From Alteribacillus sp. YIM 98480 (GTDB lineage Bacteria; Bacillota; Bacilli; Bacillales; Marinococcaceae), in the NCBI RefSeq assembly GCF_009765375.1, contig NZ_VTOK01000007.1, forward strand, positions 62,001 to 126,000: a stretch of 64,000 nucleotides of DNA, given 5' to 3'. Below the pieces are notes generated by a model that saw only the letters and a program-made list of their open reading frames with translations, made no database searches and was not told where the DNA came from. The position numbers and the translations under genes were made by a program. Below are positions 45,066 through 53,787 of the stretch, piece after piece; position 1 is the stretch's first letter, and each line of letters opens with the position of its first letter.

Positions 45066-45668
45066 TTAACGAGAGTAGTACTCAACGATAAGCGCTTCTG
45101 TAATTTCAGAAGGCAGCTCAGAGCGCTCAGGGAAACGGTTATATGTTCCTTCGAGCTTCTCTTCGTCGAATGTCAAATACTCAGGCACGAAGTTGTTTAC
45201 TTCGACTGCTTCTTTTACCGCAGAAAGGTTGCGGGATTTTTCACGAAGTCCAATTGTTTGGTTTGGTTTCACGCGGTAAGATGGAATATCAACACGACCT
45301 CCATCTACAGTTACGTGACCATGTGTTACAAGCTGGCGTGCAGCACGGCGTGTGCGTGCAAGACCGAGACGGTAAACGAGGTTGTCAAGACGGGATTCAA
45401 GCAAAATCATGAAGTTTTCGCCGTGTACCCCAGACATTTTACCTGCTTGCTCGAACAATTTGCGGAATTGGCGTTCGTTCAAACCGTACATAAAACGAAG
45501 CTTTTGCTTTTCTTGAAGTTGCAAGCCGTACTCGGAAAGCTTTTTCCGTTGAGTAGGGCCATGTTCACCCGGTGCATAAGGGCGTTTTTCTAATTCTTTT
45601 CCTGTACCGCTAAGAGAAATGCCAAAACGGCGTGATTTTTTCCAAGTTGGTCCTGTATAACGTGCCAT
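45066..45668 (-). CDS. rpsD: 30S ribosomal protein S4
   Basis: S4 starts assembly of the small ribosomal subunit by binding 16S rRNA, and represses its own mRNA. The 200-residue protein begins [16 protein letters not shown]. It has the S4 domain with [30 protein letters not shown] (positions about 90-120) and ends IVEYYSR. GAGGAGG precedes the ATG. A strong promoter and a structured leader lie upstream. Confidence 0.98.
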   Translation of the reverse strand: MARYTGPTWKKSRRFGISLSGTGKELEKRPYAPGEHGPTQRKKLSEYGLQLQEKQKLRFMYGLNERQFRKLFEQAGKMSGVHGENFMILLESRLDNLVYRLGLARTRRAARQLVTHGHVTVDGGRVDIPSYRVKPNQTIGLREKSRNLSAVKEAVEVNNFVPEYLTFDEEKLEGTYNRFPERSELPSEITEALIVEYYSR

Positions 45669-45735
45669 ACAAGAAGCCTCCTCTATATTTAAAAGTATTG
45701 GAAAAAGAACAACATCGACAATCCCCTGACATGCT

Positions 45736-45828
45736 CATTTTGTTTTTATGCATCTTCGCCTCGACAGCTAGAGGTTACACAATGCCCCTTAAACCAATCA
45801 CTCAGCCGCAGATTTAAGGAACAAAATG
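45736..45828 (-). ncRNA. S4-binding autoregulatory leader of rpsD
   Basis: On the minus strand CATTTTGTT (45828-45820) pairs with AACAAAATG (45744-45736), and directly inside, CCTTAAA (45819-45813) pairs with TTTAAGG (45793-45787). Such a nested leader between promoter and rpsD fits the S4 autoregulation known in B. subtilis. The fold is read by eye and pseudoknots are not resolved. Confidence 0.7.
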
Positions 45829-45878
45829 AAAAGGGTGCACATATCAAGTTTGTCCTGGCTGTCTTTTACACAAAGGCC

Positions 45879-45907
45879 ATTATATAACTTTAATCGTTCA
45901 AAGTCAA
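45879..45907 (-). promoter_or_regulatory. SigA promoter of rpsD
   Basis: On the minus strand TTGACT (45907-45902), 17 bases, then a perfect TATAAT (45884-45879). It is a near-consensus promoter about 210 bases from the start codon. The 226 bases beyond it, to ytsP, hold no gene I can support. Confidence 0.88.
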
Positions 45908-46134
45908 ACATAAAAAATGCTTATATTGCAATACAAAAAACGAGCCTCTAAAGTATTATATCGATTCCAGTGGGAGGGAAAAATCAATCATTGAATCACT
46001 TGGTGCTCTGTCAATACCATTCACTTATGTGCTAACTGCTTTTTATCTTATCTATCTAAATATGGAAAGTTGGAACCAAATATTGAAAAACGTTCCTTAC
46101 AACCTTCAGGGGATGCTGCTCCGTTAATAATCTC

Positions 46135-46620
46135 TTATAAATGATTTGTTAAAACCGCTGCAAATTGTTCAAGGTGCTGTTGTTCTTCTTCCAAAAATCT
46201 ATTGTGAACAGGGCTGTCAATATCCAATACGCCAATCAATTGATCTTCTTTTATAAGGGGAACAACGATTTCAGAACGAGTCGCTCCATCACATGCAATA
46301 TGTCCAGGAAAGGCAGTCACATCAGCTACCCTGACTGTATTGCGCTCAAATGCTGCTGTACCGCATACTCCCTTATTCATAGGAATTCTCACACATGCAG
46401 GAAGGCCTTGAAAAGGACCGAGCACAAGCTCTTCTTCTTCGGAATGATATAAATAAAAACCTACCCAGTTAACCTCACTGAGAAATTGATTTAATAAAGC
46501 TGCAGCGTTTGATAAATTAGCTGTTTGATCGGTTTCTCCTTCAAGTAACGCTTCAAGCTGCTTAAGCAATAAAGCATATCCTTCTTGCAACGTGCCTTTA
46601 TATTCAATCTGTTGAAACAA
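46135..46620 (-). CDS. ytsP: Free methionine-(R)-sulfoxide reductase, GAF-domain protein YtsP
   Basis: This 161-residue single GAF domain is of the fRMsr type, which reduces free methionine-R-sulfoxide. The three typical cysteines are in GLPACVRIP, KGVCGTAAF and GHIACDGATRSEIVVP. NWVGFYLY and IGVLDIDSPVHNRF are further family marks. It is cytoplasmic. GGAGAG lies upstream of the reverse ATG. It is a single gene downstream of rpsD on the same strand. Confidence 0.92.
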   Translation of the reverse strand: MFQQIEYKGTLQEGYALLLKQLEALLEGETDQTANLSNAAALLNQFLSEVNWVGFYLYHSEEEELVLGPFQGLPACVRIPMNKGVCGTAAFERNTVRVADVTAFPGHIACDGATRSEIVVPLIKEDQLIGVLDIDSPVHNRFLEEEQQHLEQFAAVLTNHL

Positions 46621-46755
46621 TTGATTTCTCTCCTTTTTGACAATAAATCTGAATAATACAAGTTTATCACATAGAATTAGCTTCGTCTGCTATGCGATTT
46701 TGCCGAATAAGCATTGAAAGTGTCGAGATTTTTTTGAAGGGTTATTGGGAAGAAA

Positions 46756-46785
46756 GAAGGAATTATTCATTAGAAAGTTAAATTT
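46756..46785 (+). promoter_or_regulatory. Candidate SigH promoter of refZ
   Basis: GAAGGAATT (46756-46764), 12 bases, then GTTAAATTT (46777-46785) fits the SigH pattern with one mismatch. B. subtilis refZ is known to be SigH-controlled. The implied transcript start near 46792 supports the later TTG as start codon. Confidence 0.5.
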
Positions 46786-46806
46786 TGTGATTTGAGAGTT
46801 TCTACA

Positions 46807-46816
46807 TTGTATACAA
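46807..46816. promoter_or_regulatory. Palindrome overlapping the refZ ribosome binding site
   Basis: TTGTATACAA is a perfect ten-base palindrome that touches AAAGGAGG (46815-46822). As TetR proteins often control themselves, it may be an operator; this is inference. Confidence 0.4.
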
Positions 46817-46830
46817 AGGAGGCGATGGCA

Positions 46831-47511
46831 TTGTCCGCCACCGAAAGCACCAAGGAAAAAATGTTAGAAGCTGCGACGATTCTTTTTACGAGTAAAGGAT
46901 TTCATGGTACATCGATTAGAGAAATAGCCGCAAAAACAGGAGTGAACATTTCGCTTGTTTCCTATTACTTTGGAGGAAAACAAGGCTTGCTTGAGGCATT
47001 AATGACCGATTTTCTTGAAGGGTATATGAGTGAATTGGAACAGGCCGTAAAAGTCACCCATACAGATGCTTATGAAAAAATGCTGTACATGGCAGAGAGA
47101 AGCTTAACTTACATGCAGCAGCGACATTTGCGTGCACGATTTGTATTACGTGAAATGACATTAGATTCCACTCTGATCCGGGAGATAACGAGTACGTACC
47201 TCATGAAAGAAAAGCATTTATATTCTATTGTTTTGAAAAAAGGAATACAGGAAGGGACGTTTGCCCCCATACCTGTCAGCTGGACCATTATGCAATTTAG
47301 AGGAATGGTGATCATGCCTTATTTACATCACCAGTATGTTAGAGAAGTGTTTCACCTTCAGCCCCAGCAGCCTCATTTTATTACGGTATATCGAAAAGAA
47401 TTAAGAGAATGGGCCTGCAAAGTATTGTTAAGAGAACAGAAGAAAAAACAGGAACCGGCAGCTTTTGCGGCAAATGCAAATGAGCAGCAGGCCGATTATG
47501 TTCATCCATAA
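46831..47511 (+). CDS. refZ: TetR-family regulator of division at sporulation RefZ
   Basis: RefZ binds origin-proximal DNA motifs and affects FtsZ placement during sporulation. The 226-residue protein has an N-terminal TetR helix-turn-helix (TSIREIAAKTGVNISLVSYYFGGKQGLLEAL, about 30-60) and a helical ligand/dimer domain. The order refZ-hisJ-ezrA after ytsP is as in B. subtilis, which supports the name over a generic TetR. TTG 46831 lies eight bases after AAAGGAGG; an ATG at 46825 is too close. The C-terminus is Ala/Gln-rich. It converges on hisJ with a one-base gap and no terminator seen. Confidence 0.85.
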   Translation: MSATESTKEKMLEAATILFTSKGFHGTSIREIAAKTGVNISLVSYYFGGKQGLLEALMTDFLEGYMSELEQAVKVTHTDAYEKMLYMAERSLTYMQQRHLRARFVLREMTLDSTLIREITSTYLMKEKHLYSIVLKKGIQEGTFAPIPVSWTIMQFRGMVIMPYLHHQYVREVFHLQPQQPHFITVYRKELREWACKVLLREQKKKQEPAAFAANANEQQADYVHP

Positions 47512-47512
47512 T

Positions 47513-48316
47513 TTAATCTTCAAAAGCAGCAAGCGCTTCTATTCCTTGCATTAATTCTTTTTCCTGGTGTGCATCCGATCCATATATTAAGGGGATGCCT
47601 CTTTTTTTTGCTTCTAAAGCAATAGCAGGTGGAGGATAAGGTTCTCTGCACAGCGGCTTAGCTGTGCCTGCTCCGTTATAATCAAGTTCCATCCCGTTTT
47701 TTTGAACTTCATCCAAAAGAGAGAGTGCGTTTTTCTCAATTTCCATTCCTATATAGCGCTGCTGAAATTTTTTAATAAGAGTGATATGACCAAGTCTTTT
47801 AGGTTTATGTCTGCCTAAATCACTTCTAATAGATTGATGCAGCGTTTGAAAATAAAGATCGACGGTATTTTCAATAGAACCTGTTTTTCGCACTAATTGT
47901 TCAAAACTTTCCGGGCTGTAATCTAAACATGTATAGTCTCCCTCGTATAAGAGAAAGTGAACAGATAATATACTATCGTCAAGCAGCGGGCCTGTTTCTT
48001 CGAGAAATGCCTTCGTTTCATGCTCAAATCCTTCAATAAAATCTACTTCGAGCCCGGTGAATATTTCAATTTCATGGTGGTATTCCTTCTTCAATTTCTC
48101 AATGTTTTCTATGTATGAGGATAGTTTTACATATGGCATAGCACTGTCTTTTTCAGGAACTGGGTCAACAAATCCAGGAGGGAGCGGAGCATGCTCTGCA
48201 AACGTAATCGTTTGAAGACCTTCTGAGATACAGTGTTCGATATATTGTTTAAAAGAATCTTTAGACCCATGCGGACAGAAAGGAGTATGAATATGTCCGT
48301 CTCTCGTAATTTTCAA
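47513..48316 (-). CDS. hisJ: Histidinol-phosphatase, PHP family
   Basis: HisJ removes phosphate from histidinol phosphate in histidine synthesis. The 267-residue PHP-fold metalloenzyme begins DGHIHTPFCPHG (HxH metal site), followed by FAEHAPLPPG, EVDFIEGFE, LSVHFLLYEG, NGAGTAKPLCREPYPP and GSDAHQ at the C-terminus. It lies on the minus strand, away from other his genes. AGGGGGAT precedes the ATG. Confidence 0.92.
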   Translation of the reverse strand: MKITRDGHIHTPFCPHGSKDSFKQYIEHCISEGLQTITFAEHAPLPPGFVDPVPEKDSAMPYVKLSSYIENIEKLKKEYHHEIEIFTGLEVDFIEGFEHETKAFLEETGPLLDDSILSVHFLLYEGDYTCLDYSPESFEQLVRKTGSIENTVDLYFQTLHQSIRSDLGRHKPKRLGHITLIKKFQQRYIGMEIEKNALSLLDEVQKNGMELDYNGAGTAKPLCREPYPPPAIALEAKKRGIPLIYGSDAHQEKELMQGIEALAAFED

Positions 48317-48561
48317 TGTAAAATCCCCCTCTCATGTAGTAATTCATGTTTTATTTCTTTAAAAGATGAAAGAAAAATTATCCTGTAATTTTCACATGAA
48401 AAAAACATTCCATGTTATCATATAATTGAATTTCTTTATCTGCAAACTAAAGTTTTAAAAAAAGTATATCAGAAAAAGCAGGAATTTAGATGTGTGTGAC
48501 GAAAAAAATCATTACTAATAAATTATGCGACATAGCGGCGGTAAAACTGGAGTGAAGGCTC

Positions 48562-50247
48562 ATGATGGTATATGTGATATTAACGGCAGCTTTAATAATT
48601 GCTGTAATAATTATTTATGGAGCTGTTTCAAGAAAAAAGATATATAAAGAAGTTGATCGTCTTGAACAATGGAAGACAAAAATCGCCAACCAGCCCGTAG
48701 CTGATGAGATAGCTAAAGTTAAAGGACTTACTATGTCAGGGGAAACCGAGGAAAAGTTTGAAGAATGGCGTAAGGAGTGGGATGACATTGTCGGATCTCA
48801 TCTTCCTGATATTGAAGAAGCCCTGTTTGATATTGAAGAATGGGCAAATAAATATCGTTTCCGAAAATCAAAAGAGCTTTTAGAAGCAGTTGGAGTTCAG
48901 TTGAAGGATATTGATTCTCATATTCTTAATATTTTTAATGAAGTTGAACATTTAATACATAGTGAAGAAGAAAATAGGACTGGGATTACGGAAACAAAAG
49001 AAAAATTTTCTTCCATACGACAATATATTACGCAAAACTGGCTATCTTTGGGAAGGACAGCACGTATATTTGAAAACCACATGAATGAATTAAAAGATAT
49101 GATGGCTGTGTTTGATCAAGAAACAGAAGCAGGAAACTACATGAAAGCCAATCATATTTTAAACGAACTAAATGAAAAACTTCGTAAAACGGAACAACAA
49201 GTAAATGAGGTCCCGGCTCTGTTAGTGGAAGTGGAAGCGGAACTGCCTGAGGAATGTAAGGACGTACAATACGGCATGGAAGAAATGGAAAGCAAAGGCT
49301 ATCAACTTGACCATTTTGATTTCCACAGCAAATTAGAGGAGTTTCGAAACGAATTTCCAGTCTTGAGTAAAGCTGTGGCTGATTTAGAACTAGAAAGAGT
49401 TCAAGACCGGGTTCAGGAGATTCGCAATTACTTTGATCATATTTATCAAACATTGGAGAAAGAAGTAGAAGCACGCCGTTTTGTAGAGGTTCAAACAATG
49501 GAAGCACGGGAGGAAATAGACCGTCTTGAAATCCAGTTAAATGAACTCCAGCAAGAACGAGAAAAAGTGAAAATGAGTTACCGTATTCCTGATGAAGAAG
49601 ATAAACGGCAAAAGAAAGCAGAAAACGGTATGGAAGGAACCCTGAAAAATTGGCGGGTTTTCCGAGACATGTATGAGTATCGCAAGCAATCATTTACCGG
49701 ATTAAAAGAGAATTTGGAATCGTTAAAACAAGAGATAAATACATTAGATAAGAATATTCGAAATTCCAAAGAGCAGCTGTATACGCTGCGAAAAGATGAA
49801 CTTAAAGCTCTAGAAACTTTGAAAACATTGCGTCGTCAATTGCTGCAGGACAGAATGAAATTAGAACGTTCGCTGCTTCCTAAAATTCCATCCATTCTTT
49901 TAAATGAAGTAGACGCCGCAGAGGAGAGATTAGAAGCTGCCGTATCGGCTCTTGAAGAAGTGCCGGTAGAAATGGGCAGAGTTAATGCAGCTGCTGAAGA
50001 TGCAGAACATCTTGTCAATAAAGTTCATCAAGAATTAAGAACAACTTTAGAACAAGCTCGTCTTGCTGAACGGGCCATTCAATATGGCAATAAATATCGA
50101 AGCCAATCCCTTTCAATCGATGAGAAGCTTTTACAAGCAGAAGATCATTTTCGAAAAGGATATTATGATGAAGCTGTTCATACGGCCATTGGAGCTGTTG
50201 AACAAAAAGATCCCAATGCATTAGAGAATATAAGCGGGAGGTACTGA
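48562..50247 (+). CDS. ezrA: Septation ring formation regulator EzrA
   Basis: EzrA is a membrane protein that restrains Z-ring assembly and links it to cell-wall enzymes. The 561-residue protein has one N-terminal helix (VILTAALIIAVIIIYGAV, about 4-21) and then nearly all coiled coil arranged as spectrin-like repeats, ending NALENISGRY. Length and topology match B. subtilis EzrA (562). A double ATG (48562/48565) leaves a one-codon doubt. It lies between hisJ and nifZ as in B. subtilis, though braB is absent here. Confidence 0.95.
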   Translation: MMVYVILTAALIIAVIIIYGAVSRKKIYKEVDRLEQWKTKIANQPVADEIAKVKGLTMSGETEEKFEEWRKEWDDIVGSHLPDIEEALFDIEEWANKYRFRKSKELLEAVGVQLKDIDSHILNIFNEVEHLIHSEEENRTGITETKEKFSSIRQYITQNWLSLGRTARIFENHMNELKDMMAVFDQETEAGNYMKANHILNELNEKLRKTEQQVNEVPALLVEVEAELPEECKDVQYGMEEMESKGYQLDHFDFHSKLEEFRNEFPVLSKAVADLELERVQDRVQEIRNYFDHIYQTLEKEVEARRFVEVQTMEAREEIDRLEIQLNELQQEREKVKMSYRIPDEEDKRQKKAENGMEGTLKNWRVFRDMYEYRKQSFTGLKENLESLKQEINTLDKNIRNSKEQLYTLRKDELKALETLKTLRRQLLQDRMKLERSLLPKIPSILLNEVDAAEERLEAAVSALEEVPVEMGRVNAAAEDAEHLVNKVHQELRTTLEQARLAERAIQYGNKYRSQSLSIDEKLLQAEDHFRKGYYDEAVHTAIGAVEQKDPNALENISGRY

Positions 50248-50374
50248 CCGTATTATCATTTTTTAGGTCTTTTTGTCTAAATATAACCCTTGTTCACATA
50301 CGAAAGTTCGATATTTCCTTCGCTTTTTCTACATCAAATGATATAATAGTCACAGTAGGAAGGAGGAAGGATGG

Positions 50375-50776
50375 ATGCAGCATATTTATAAGGCAGCTGT
50401 TGTGATCGTTCTTTGTTTTACCGTTTTAGGAGCAGCAGGGGTTATGTTTTATGTGGAGAAAGAAGACACAGCAGTTGAACAAAAATCAACCGAAGAGCTT
50501 GCGGCAGAACTTGATCAGGAATTGGGTATTACTCCGTCCGAACAAAATTCTTCTTCAAGTGATGAATCCAGGCGCGAAGAAAATGACAATGAGGACAATA
50601 AGGAGGACGAAGGTGCGGTTAATGAAAACAGCCCTTCGGATGAGAAAAGCAATGCTTCTCGTTCTAACTCGCTAGCTTTACAAAATGGAAACGATTATAG
50701 CTCCCAGGCGATACACATTGCCTCAGAAGAAGGGACGATTTCCGTGGACGAGCTGCTTGAAATAATAAATGAATAA
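50375..50776 (+). CDS. Membrane-anchored acidic protein, 133 aa
   Basis: This protein has a single N-terminal helix (AAVVIVLCFTVLGAAGVMFYV, about 7-27) and then a low-complexity stretch rich in Glu, Asp, Asn and Ser, ending in a short, more ordered tail with SSQAIHIASEEGTISVDELLEIINE. There is no lipobox or known domain. GGAAGGAGGAAGG precedes the ATG. It stands alone between ezrA and nifZ, where B. subtilis has braB. I do not recognise a family; an envelope-facing tail is inferred from charge. Confidence 0.75.
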   Translation: MQHIYKAAVVIVLCFTVLGAAGVMFYVEKEDTAVEQKSTEELAAELDQELGITPSEQNSSSSDESRREENDNEDNKEDEGAVNENSPSDEKSNASRSNSLALQNGNDYSSQAIHIASEEGTISVDELLEIINE

Positions 50777-50786
50777 CCGAACAATG

Positions 50787-50820
50787 AAAAGCTGAACCTT
50801 TTATAAAGGCCAGCTTTTTT
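50787..50820 (+). terminator. Terminator after the acidic membrane protein gene
   Basis: AAAAGCTGaaCCTTT and AAAGGcCAGCTTTTTT form an interrupted but strong hairpin. Confidence 0.85.
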
Positions 50821-51054
50821 CACTGTAAAATATAATATATACATCAAAAATTTTTCAATAGCCTTAACGAATAAAAAACCGGGACAATTACATTTTTTCT
50901 TACACTGATAGGAAAGTATAAAATTTTAGCGAAGCGAAAGATACCATGTTTCATAAGGAATTTCACGGCAAATAGGATTTTTCTAAAGGTATGATTATGT
51001 GTTACTATATAGTGTCGCATCCTAAAATCAGGAACAGTTAAGGAAGGATAAAAA

Positions 51055-51198
51055 ATGGAAAATGATATGAACGGTTTGTTTAGCCAAAACGATTTGGTTA
51101 GGGATGCCGTTTTGAGCATCACCATGCGTTATTATTTTCCTAAAATAGAAGAACCTGTGAGGAAAAGGGGCAGGAAAAATGGTGTACTTAGACAATAG
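51055..51198 (+). CDS. Candidate small protein, 47 aa, overlapping nifZ
   Basis: ATG 51055 follows AAGGAAGG by seven bases and opens a frame of 47 codons, MENDMNGLFSQNDLVRDAV at the start and a basic end near EEPVRKRGRK. It ends at TAG 51198, inside the first codons of nifZ (20-base overlap in another frame). It could be a real small gene or a leader that couples translation into nifZ. No family is recognised. Confidence 0.4.
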   Translation: MENDMNGLFSQNDLVRDAVLSITMRYYFPKIEEPVRKRGRKNGVLRQ

Positions 51199-52330
51199 TG
51201 CCACAACTAAACCATGGCAGGAAGTACTGCAAGCTTATCAAGAAGCAGCTTCCTCATACTTTGGCAATCCGTCTTCGCTTCATAAACCAGGTGTAGAAGC
51301 GGAAACGTTATTAAATAAAGCAAGAGAGTCTGTGGCCGGCTTATTAAAAACAAAAACAGAAGAGATTGTGTTTACTTCCGGTGGAACAGAGGGGAATAAT
51401 CTTGCCATTAAAGGAACAGCTTTAGAGCATAGAAATAGGGGCAGACACTTAATTACGACAACGGTCGAGCATCCATCTGTAAAAGAAGCGTTTTGGCAAT
51501 TAGAGGCATTTGGATTCGAAGTAACTTATGTTTCAGTCGACCGAGAAGGAAGAGTTCGTCCAGAAGACATAGAGAAAGAAGTTCGAGATGATACGACGCT
51601 CGTTTCGGTTATTCATGTGAATAATGAGATTGGAACGATTCAACCCATTCAAGAAATAGGAGAACGCTTAGAAAAGTTTCCGAAGCTGTATTTTCATACC
51701 GACCACGTCCAAGGTGCAGCCCATGTGCCTTTGGATCTCTATGCAGCAAAAGTGGATTTATGCACCATTTCCGGACATAAATTCCACGGTGTAAAAGGAA
51801 CAGGCGTATTATTTATGAAAGAGGGCACTGTTCTTTCCCCGTTGTTCCATGGAGGAACGCAAGAACAAACATATCGGGCTGGTACGGAAAACGTACCCGG
51901 TATTACAGCTATGGCAAAAGCTCTTCGTATATCCAGGCAGCGTTTAGCTACAGAAGAACAACGCCTTTGTCAATTGAAAGATTATTTGATTCATCGTTTA
52001 CAGGAGATGGAAGAAGCAGAGGTAAATACACCTAATGAAGGTGCAGCACCTCACATCGTAAATGTGTCGTTTCCAGGATTAAAACCTGAAGTTATTATTC
52101 AAGAACTAACGAAACGAGATTTTCACTTGTCCACTAAATCGGCCTGTTCATCAAAGCTGCAAGAGCCAAGTGCCGTTGTTGAAGCTGCCGGTTTAGGTCT
52201 AGCACGAGCTGAAAGTGCTATTAGAGCTAGTTTTTCTTTTGATACTACCGAACAAGAAATAACTGAGCTTTTAGAAATTTTTCATGAAATCATACCAGAA
52301 ATGAAAAAGGTAATGGGAGCGAAACGCTAA
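51179..52330 (+). CDS. nifZ: Cysteine desulfurase NifZ/IscS-type
   Basis: This PLP enzyme takes sulfur from cysteine for ThiI and 4-thiouridine formation in tRNA. The 383-residue protein has EHPSVKEA, HVNNEIGTIQPI, HTDHVQGAAH, the Schiff-base Lys201 in SGHKFHG and the mobile active-site Cys in STKSACSSK near residue 323. It is directly joined to thiI (TAATG, one-base overlap), the usual partnership. GGGGCAGG before ATG 51179 is a moderate ribosome binding site. Confidence 0.94.
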   Translation: MVYLDNSATTKPWQEVLQAYQEAASSYFGNPSSLHKPGVEAETLLNKARESVAGLLKTKTEEIVFTSGGTEGNNLAIKGTALEHRNRGRHLITTTVEHPSVKEAFWQLEAFGFEVTYVSVDREGRVRPEDIEKEVRDDTTLVSVIHVNNEIGTIQPIQEIGERLEKFPKLYFHTDHVQGAAHVPLDLYAAKVDLCTISGHKFHGVKGTGVLFMKEGTVLSPLFHGGTQEQTYRAGTENVPGITAMAKALRISRQRLATEEQRLCQLKDYLIHRLQEMEEAEVNTPNEGAAPHIVNVSFPGLKPEVIIQELTKRDFHLSTKSACSSKLQEPSAVVEAAGLGLARAESAIRASFSFDTTEQEITELLEIFHEIIPEMKKVMGAKR

Positions 52331-53538
52331 TGAAATATGATCACATTTTAATTCGTTACGGCGAGCTTGCCTTGAAAGGGAGAAACCGCAGCGATTTCGA
52401 AAAAAAATTGAAAGAAAATATACAGTTTGCTATACGTGAACATCCCAGCTGTAAAGTGCGGCGGACATATGGCCGGATGATGATTGAATTGAATGAAGAA
52501 AAACCAGGTCCGGTAATGGAAAAGCTAAGGCACATTTTTGGTATCTCTTCCTTTAGTTTAGCGATGAAAGCGAACAACGAAATAGAAGCAATTAAAGAAG
52601 CAGCACTGCAAGCTTTTTTACAGCACGAAGGAAGAAAAGGAACATTTAAAGTTAGTGCCCGCCGTTCCTATAAACCGTTTCCGGTTCGATCTCAAGATTT
52701 AAACCAGTATATTGGCGGTCACATTCTTCGCAACACAGACGAAGTAACCGTGGATGTGCATCATCCTGATGTAGAAGTAGTGGTAGAAGTGAGGGAGCAA
52801 GGCACGTATATCACTTGCGGCAGAATGGCAGGCTCAGGCGGGCTGCCAGTTGGTACAGCCGGGAAAGTAGCACTTATGCTTTCCGGAGGAATTGACAGTC
52901 CGGTCGCTGGATATTTAGCAATGAAAAGAGGAGCTGAATTAGAAGCAGTACATTTTCACAGCCCTCCTTATACAAATGAACGAGCAAGAAAAAAAGTAGA
53001 AGATTTAACAAAAATATTAACAAGCTTTGGCGGGCGGATCAGGCTGCACGTTGTTCCATTCACAGAACTTCAAAAAGCCATTCATGCCAACATTCCATCG
53101 AATTATGCCATGACGATTATGCGGCGTATGATGCTTCGTATCACAGAAAAAATAGCAGATAAACAAAATGCTAAAGCGATTGTAAATGGTGAAAGTCTCG
53201 GACAAGTTGCTTCGCAAACCCTAGAGAGCATGCACACGATTAATGAAGTAACTAACATGCCTATTTTAAGACCTTTAATAACAATGGACAAACAAGAAGT
53301 AGTGGAAATTGCCGAAAAAATAGGCACTTATTCCACATCCGTTCTGCCATATGAAGATTGCTGTACGATCTTTCTGCCTTCTGATTCAGTGACAAAACCG
53401 CGTCGAGATAAAGCAGCCAGGTTCGAGGAAGCCTTTGATTTTGAGCCGTTTATTGAAGAGACCGTGAAAAAAGTCGAAACATTAAACATTGGAAGCGAAG
53501 AAGAAAGCGCCGATCAACAAATGGATGATCTCTTATAA
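52330..53538 (+). CDS. thiI: tRNA 4-thiouridine synthase ThiI
   Basis: ThiI adenylates U8 of tRNA and transfers sulfur to make s4U; in many bacteria it also serves thiazole synthesis. The 402-residue protein has an N-terminal ferredoxin-like and THUMP region (about 1-165), then a PP-loop ATPase with LMLSGGIDSPVAGYLAMKRG (about 181-200). It lacks the C-terminal rhodanese domain of E. coli ThiI, as usual in Bacilli, so it takes sulfur directly from NifZ. The start overlaps the nifZ stop by one base. Confidence 0.96.
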   Translation: MKYDHILIRYGELALKGRNRSDFEKKLKENIQFAIREHPSCKVRRTYGRMMIELNEEKPGPVMEKLRHIFGISSFSLAMKANNEIEAIKEAALQAFLQHEGRKGTFKVSARRSYKPFPVRSQDLNQYIGGHILRNTDEVTVDVHHPDVEVVVEVREQGTYITCGRMAGSGGLPVGTAGKVALMLSGGIDSPVAGYLAMKRGAELEAVHFHSPPYTNERARKKVEDLTKILTSFGGRIRLHVVPFTELQKAIHANIPSNYAMTIMRRMMLRITEKIADKQNAKAIVNGESLGQVASQTLESMHTINEVTNMPILRPLITMDKQEVVEIAEKIGTYSTSVLPYEDCCTIFLPSDSVTKPRRDKAARFEEAFDFEPFIEETVKKVETLNIGSEEESADQQMDDLL

Positions 53539-53547
53539 TACGTCACT

Positions 53548-53584
53548 GTCTCCCCCAATCATGTAAATGGCGGGAGACTTTTTG
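53548..53584 (+). terminator. Terminator after thiI
   Basis: GTCTCCC and GGGAGAC enclose a 17-base loop and are followed by TTTTTGTAT. Confidence 0.8.
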
Positions 53585-53721
53585 TATATTTTAGGGAAGG
53601 TTACTTTTTTAAGGGTTAAAGTATTTCATAAGGACCCGGCATCAAGTCCAGTTTTTCTATTATTATTGCAACAGATGACACATCAATATAATTATTGTAC
53701 GTTAATAAAGGTGAAACTTTT

Positions 53722-53787
53722 ATGGATGATATTCGTAAACAGTTATGGAAAGTTGGTGTTATAACAGGTGGGAACGCTATGGTTTAA
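53722..53787 (+). CDS. Possible 21-codon leader peptide before the amidohydrolase
   Basis: ATG 53722 follows AAAGGTGA by seven bases and encodes MDDIRKQLWKVGVITGGNAMV, with a stop inside the amidohydrolase start region (20-base overlap). Because the amidohydrolase GTG has no good ribosome binding site of its own, translation may reach it through this frame. It is a suggestion from sequence only. Confidence 0.3.
   Translation: MDDIRKQLWKVGVITGGNAMV

Noticed and set aside
45027-45593. Frame of 188 codons antisense to rpsD
   Set aside because: Cys/Phe-rich antisense shadow of a strongly conserved ribosomal protein gene.
49028-49693. Long frame antisense to ezrA
   Set aside because: It mirrors the coiled-coil codons of ezrA, is Leu/Phe/Pro-rich and has no ribosome binding site.
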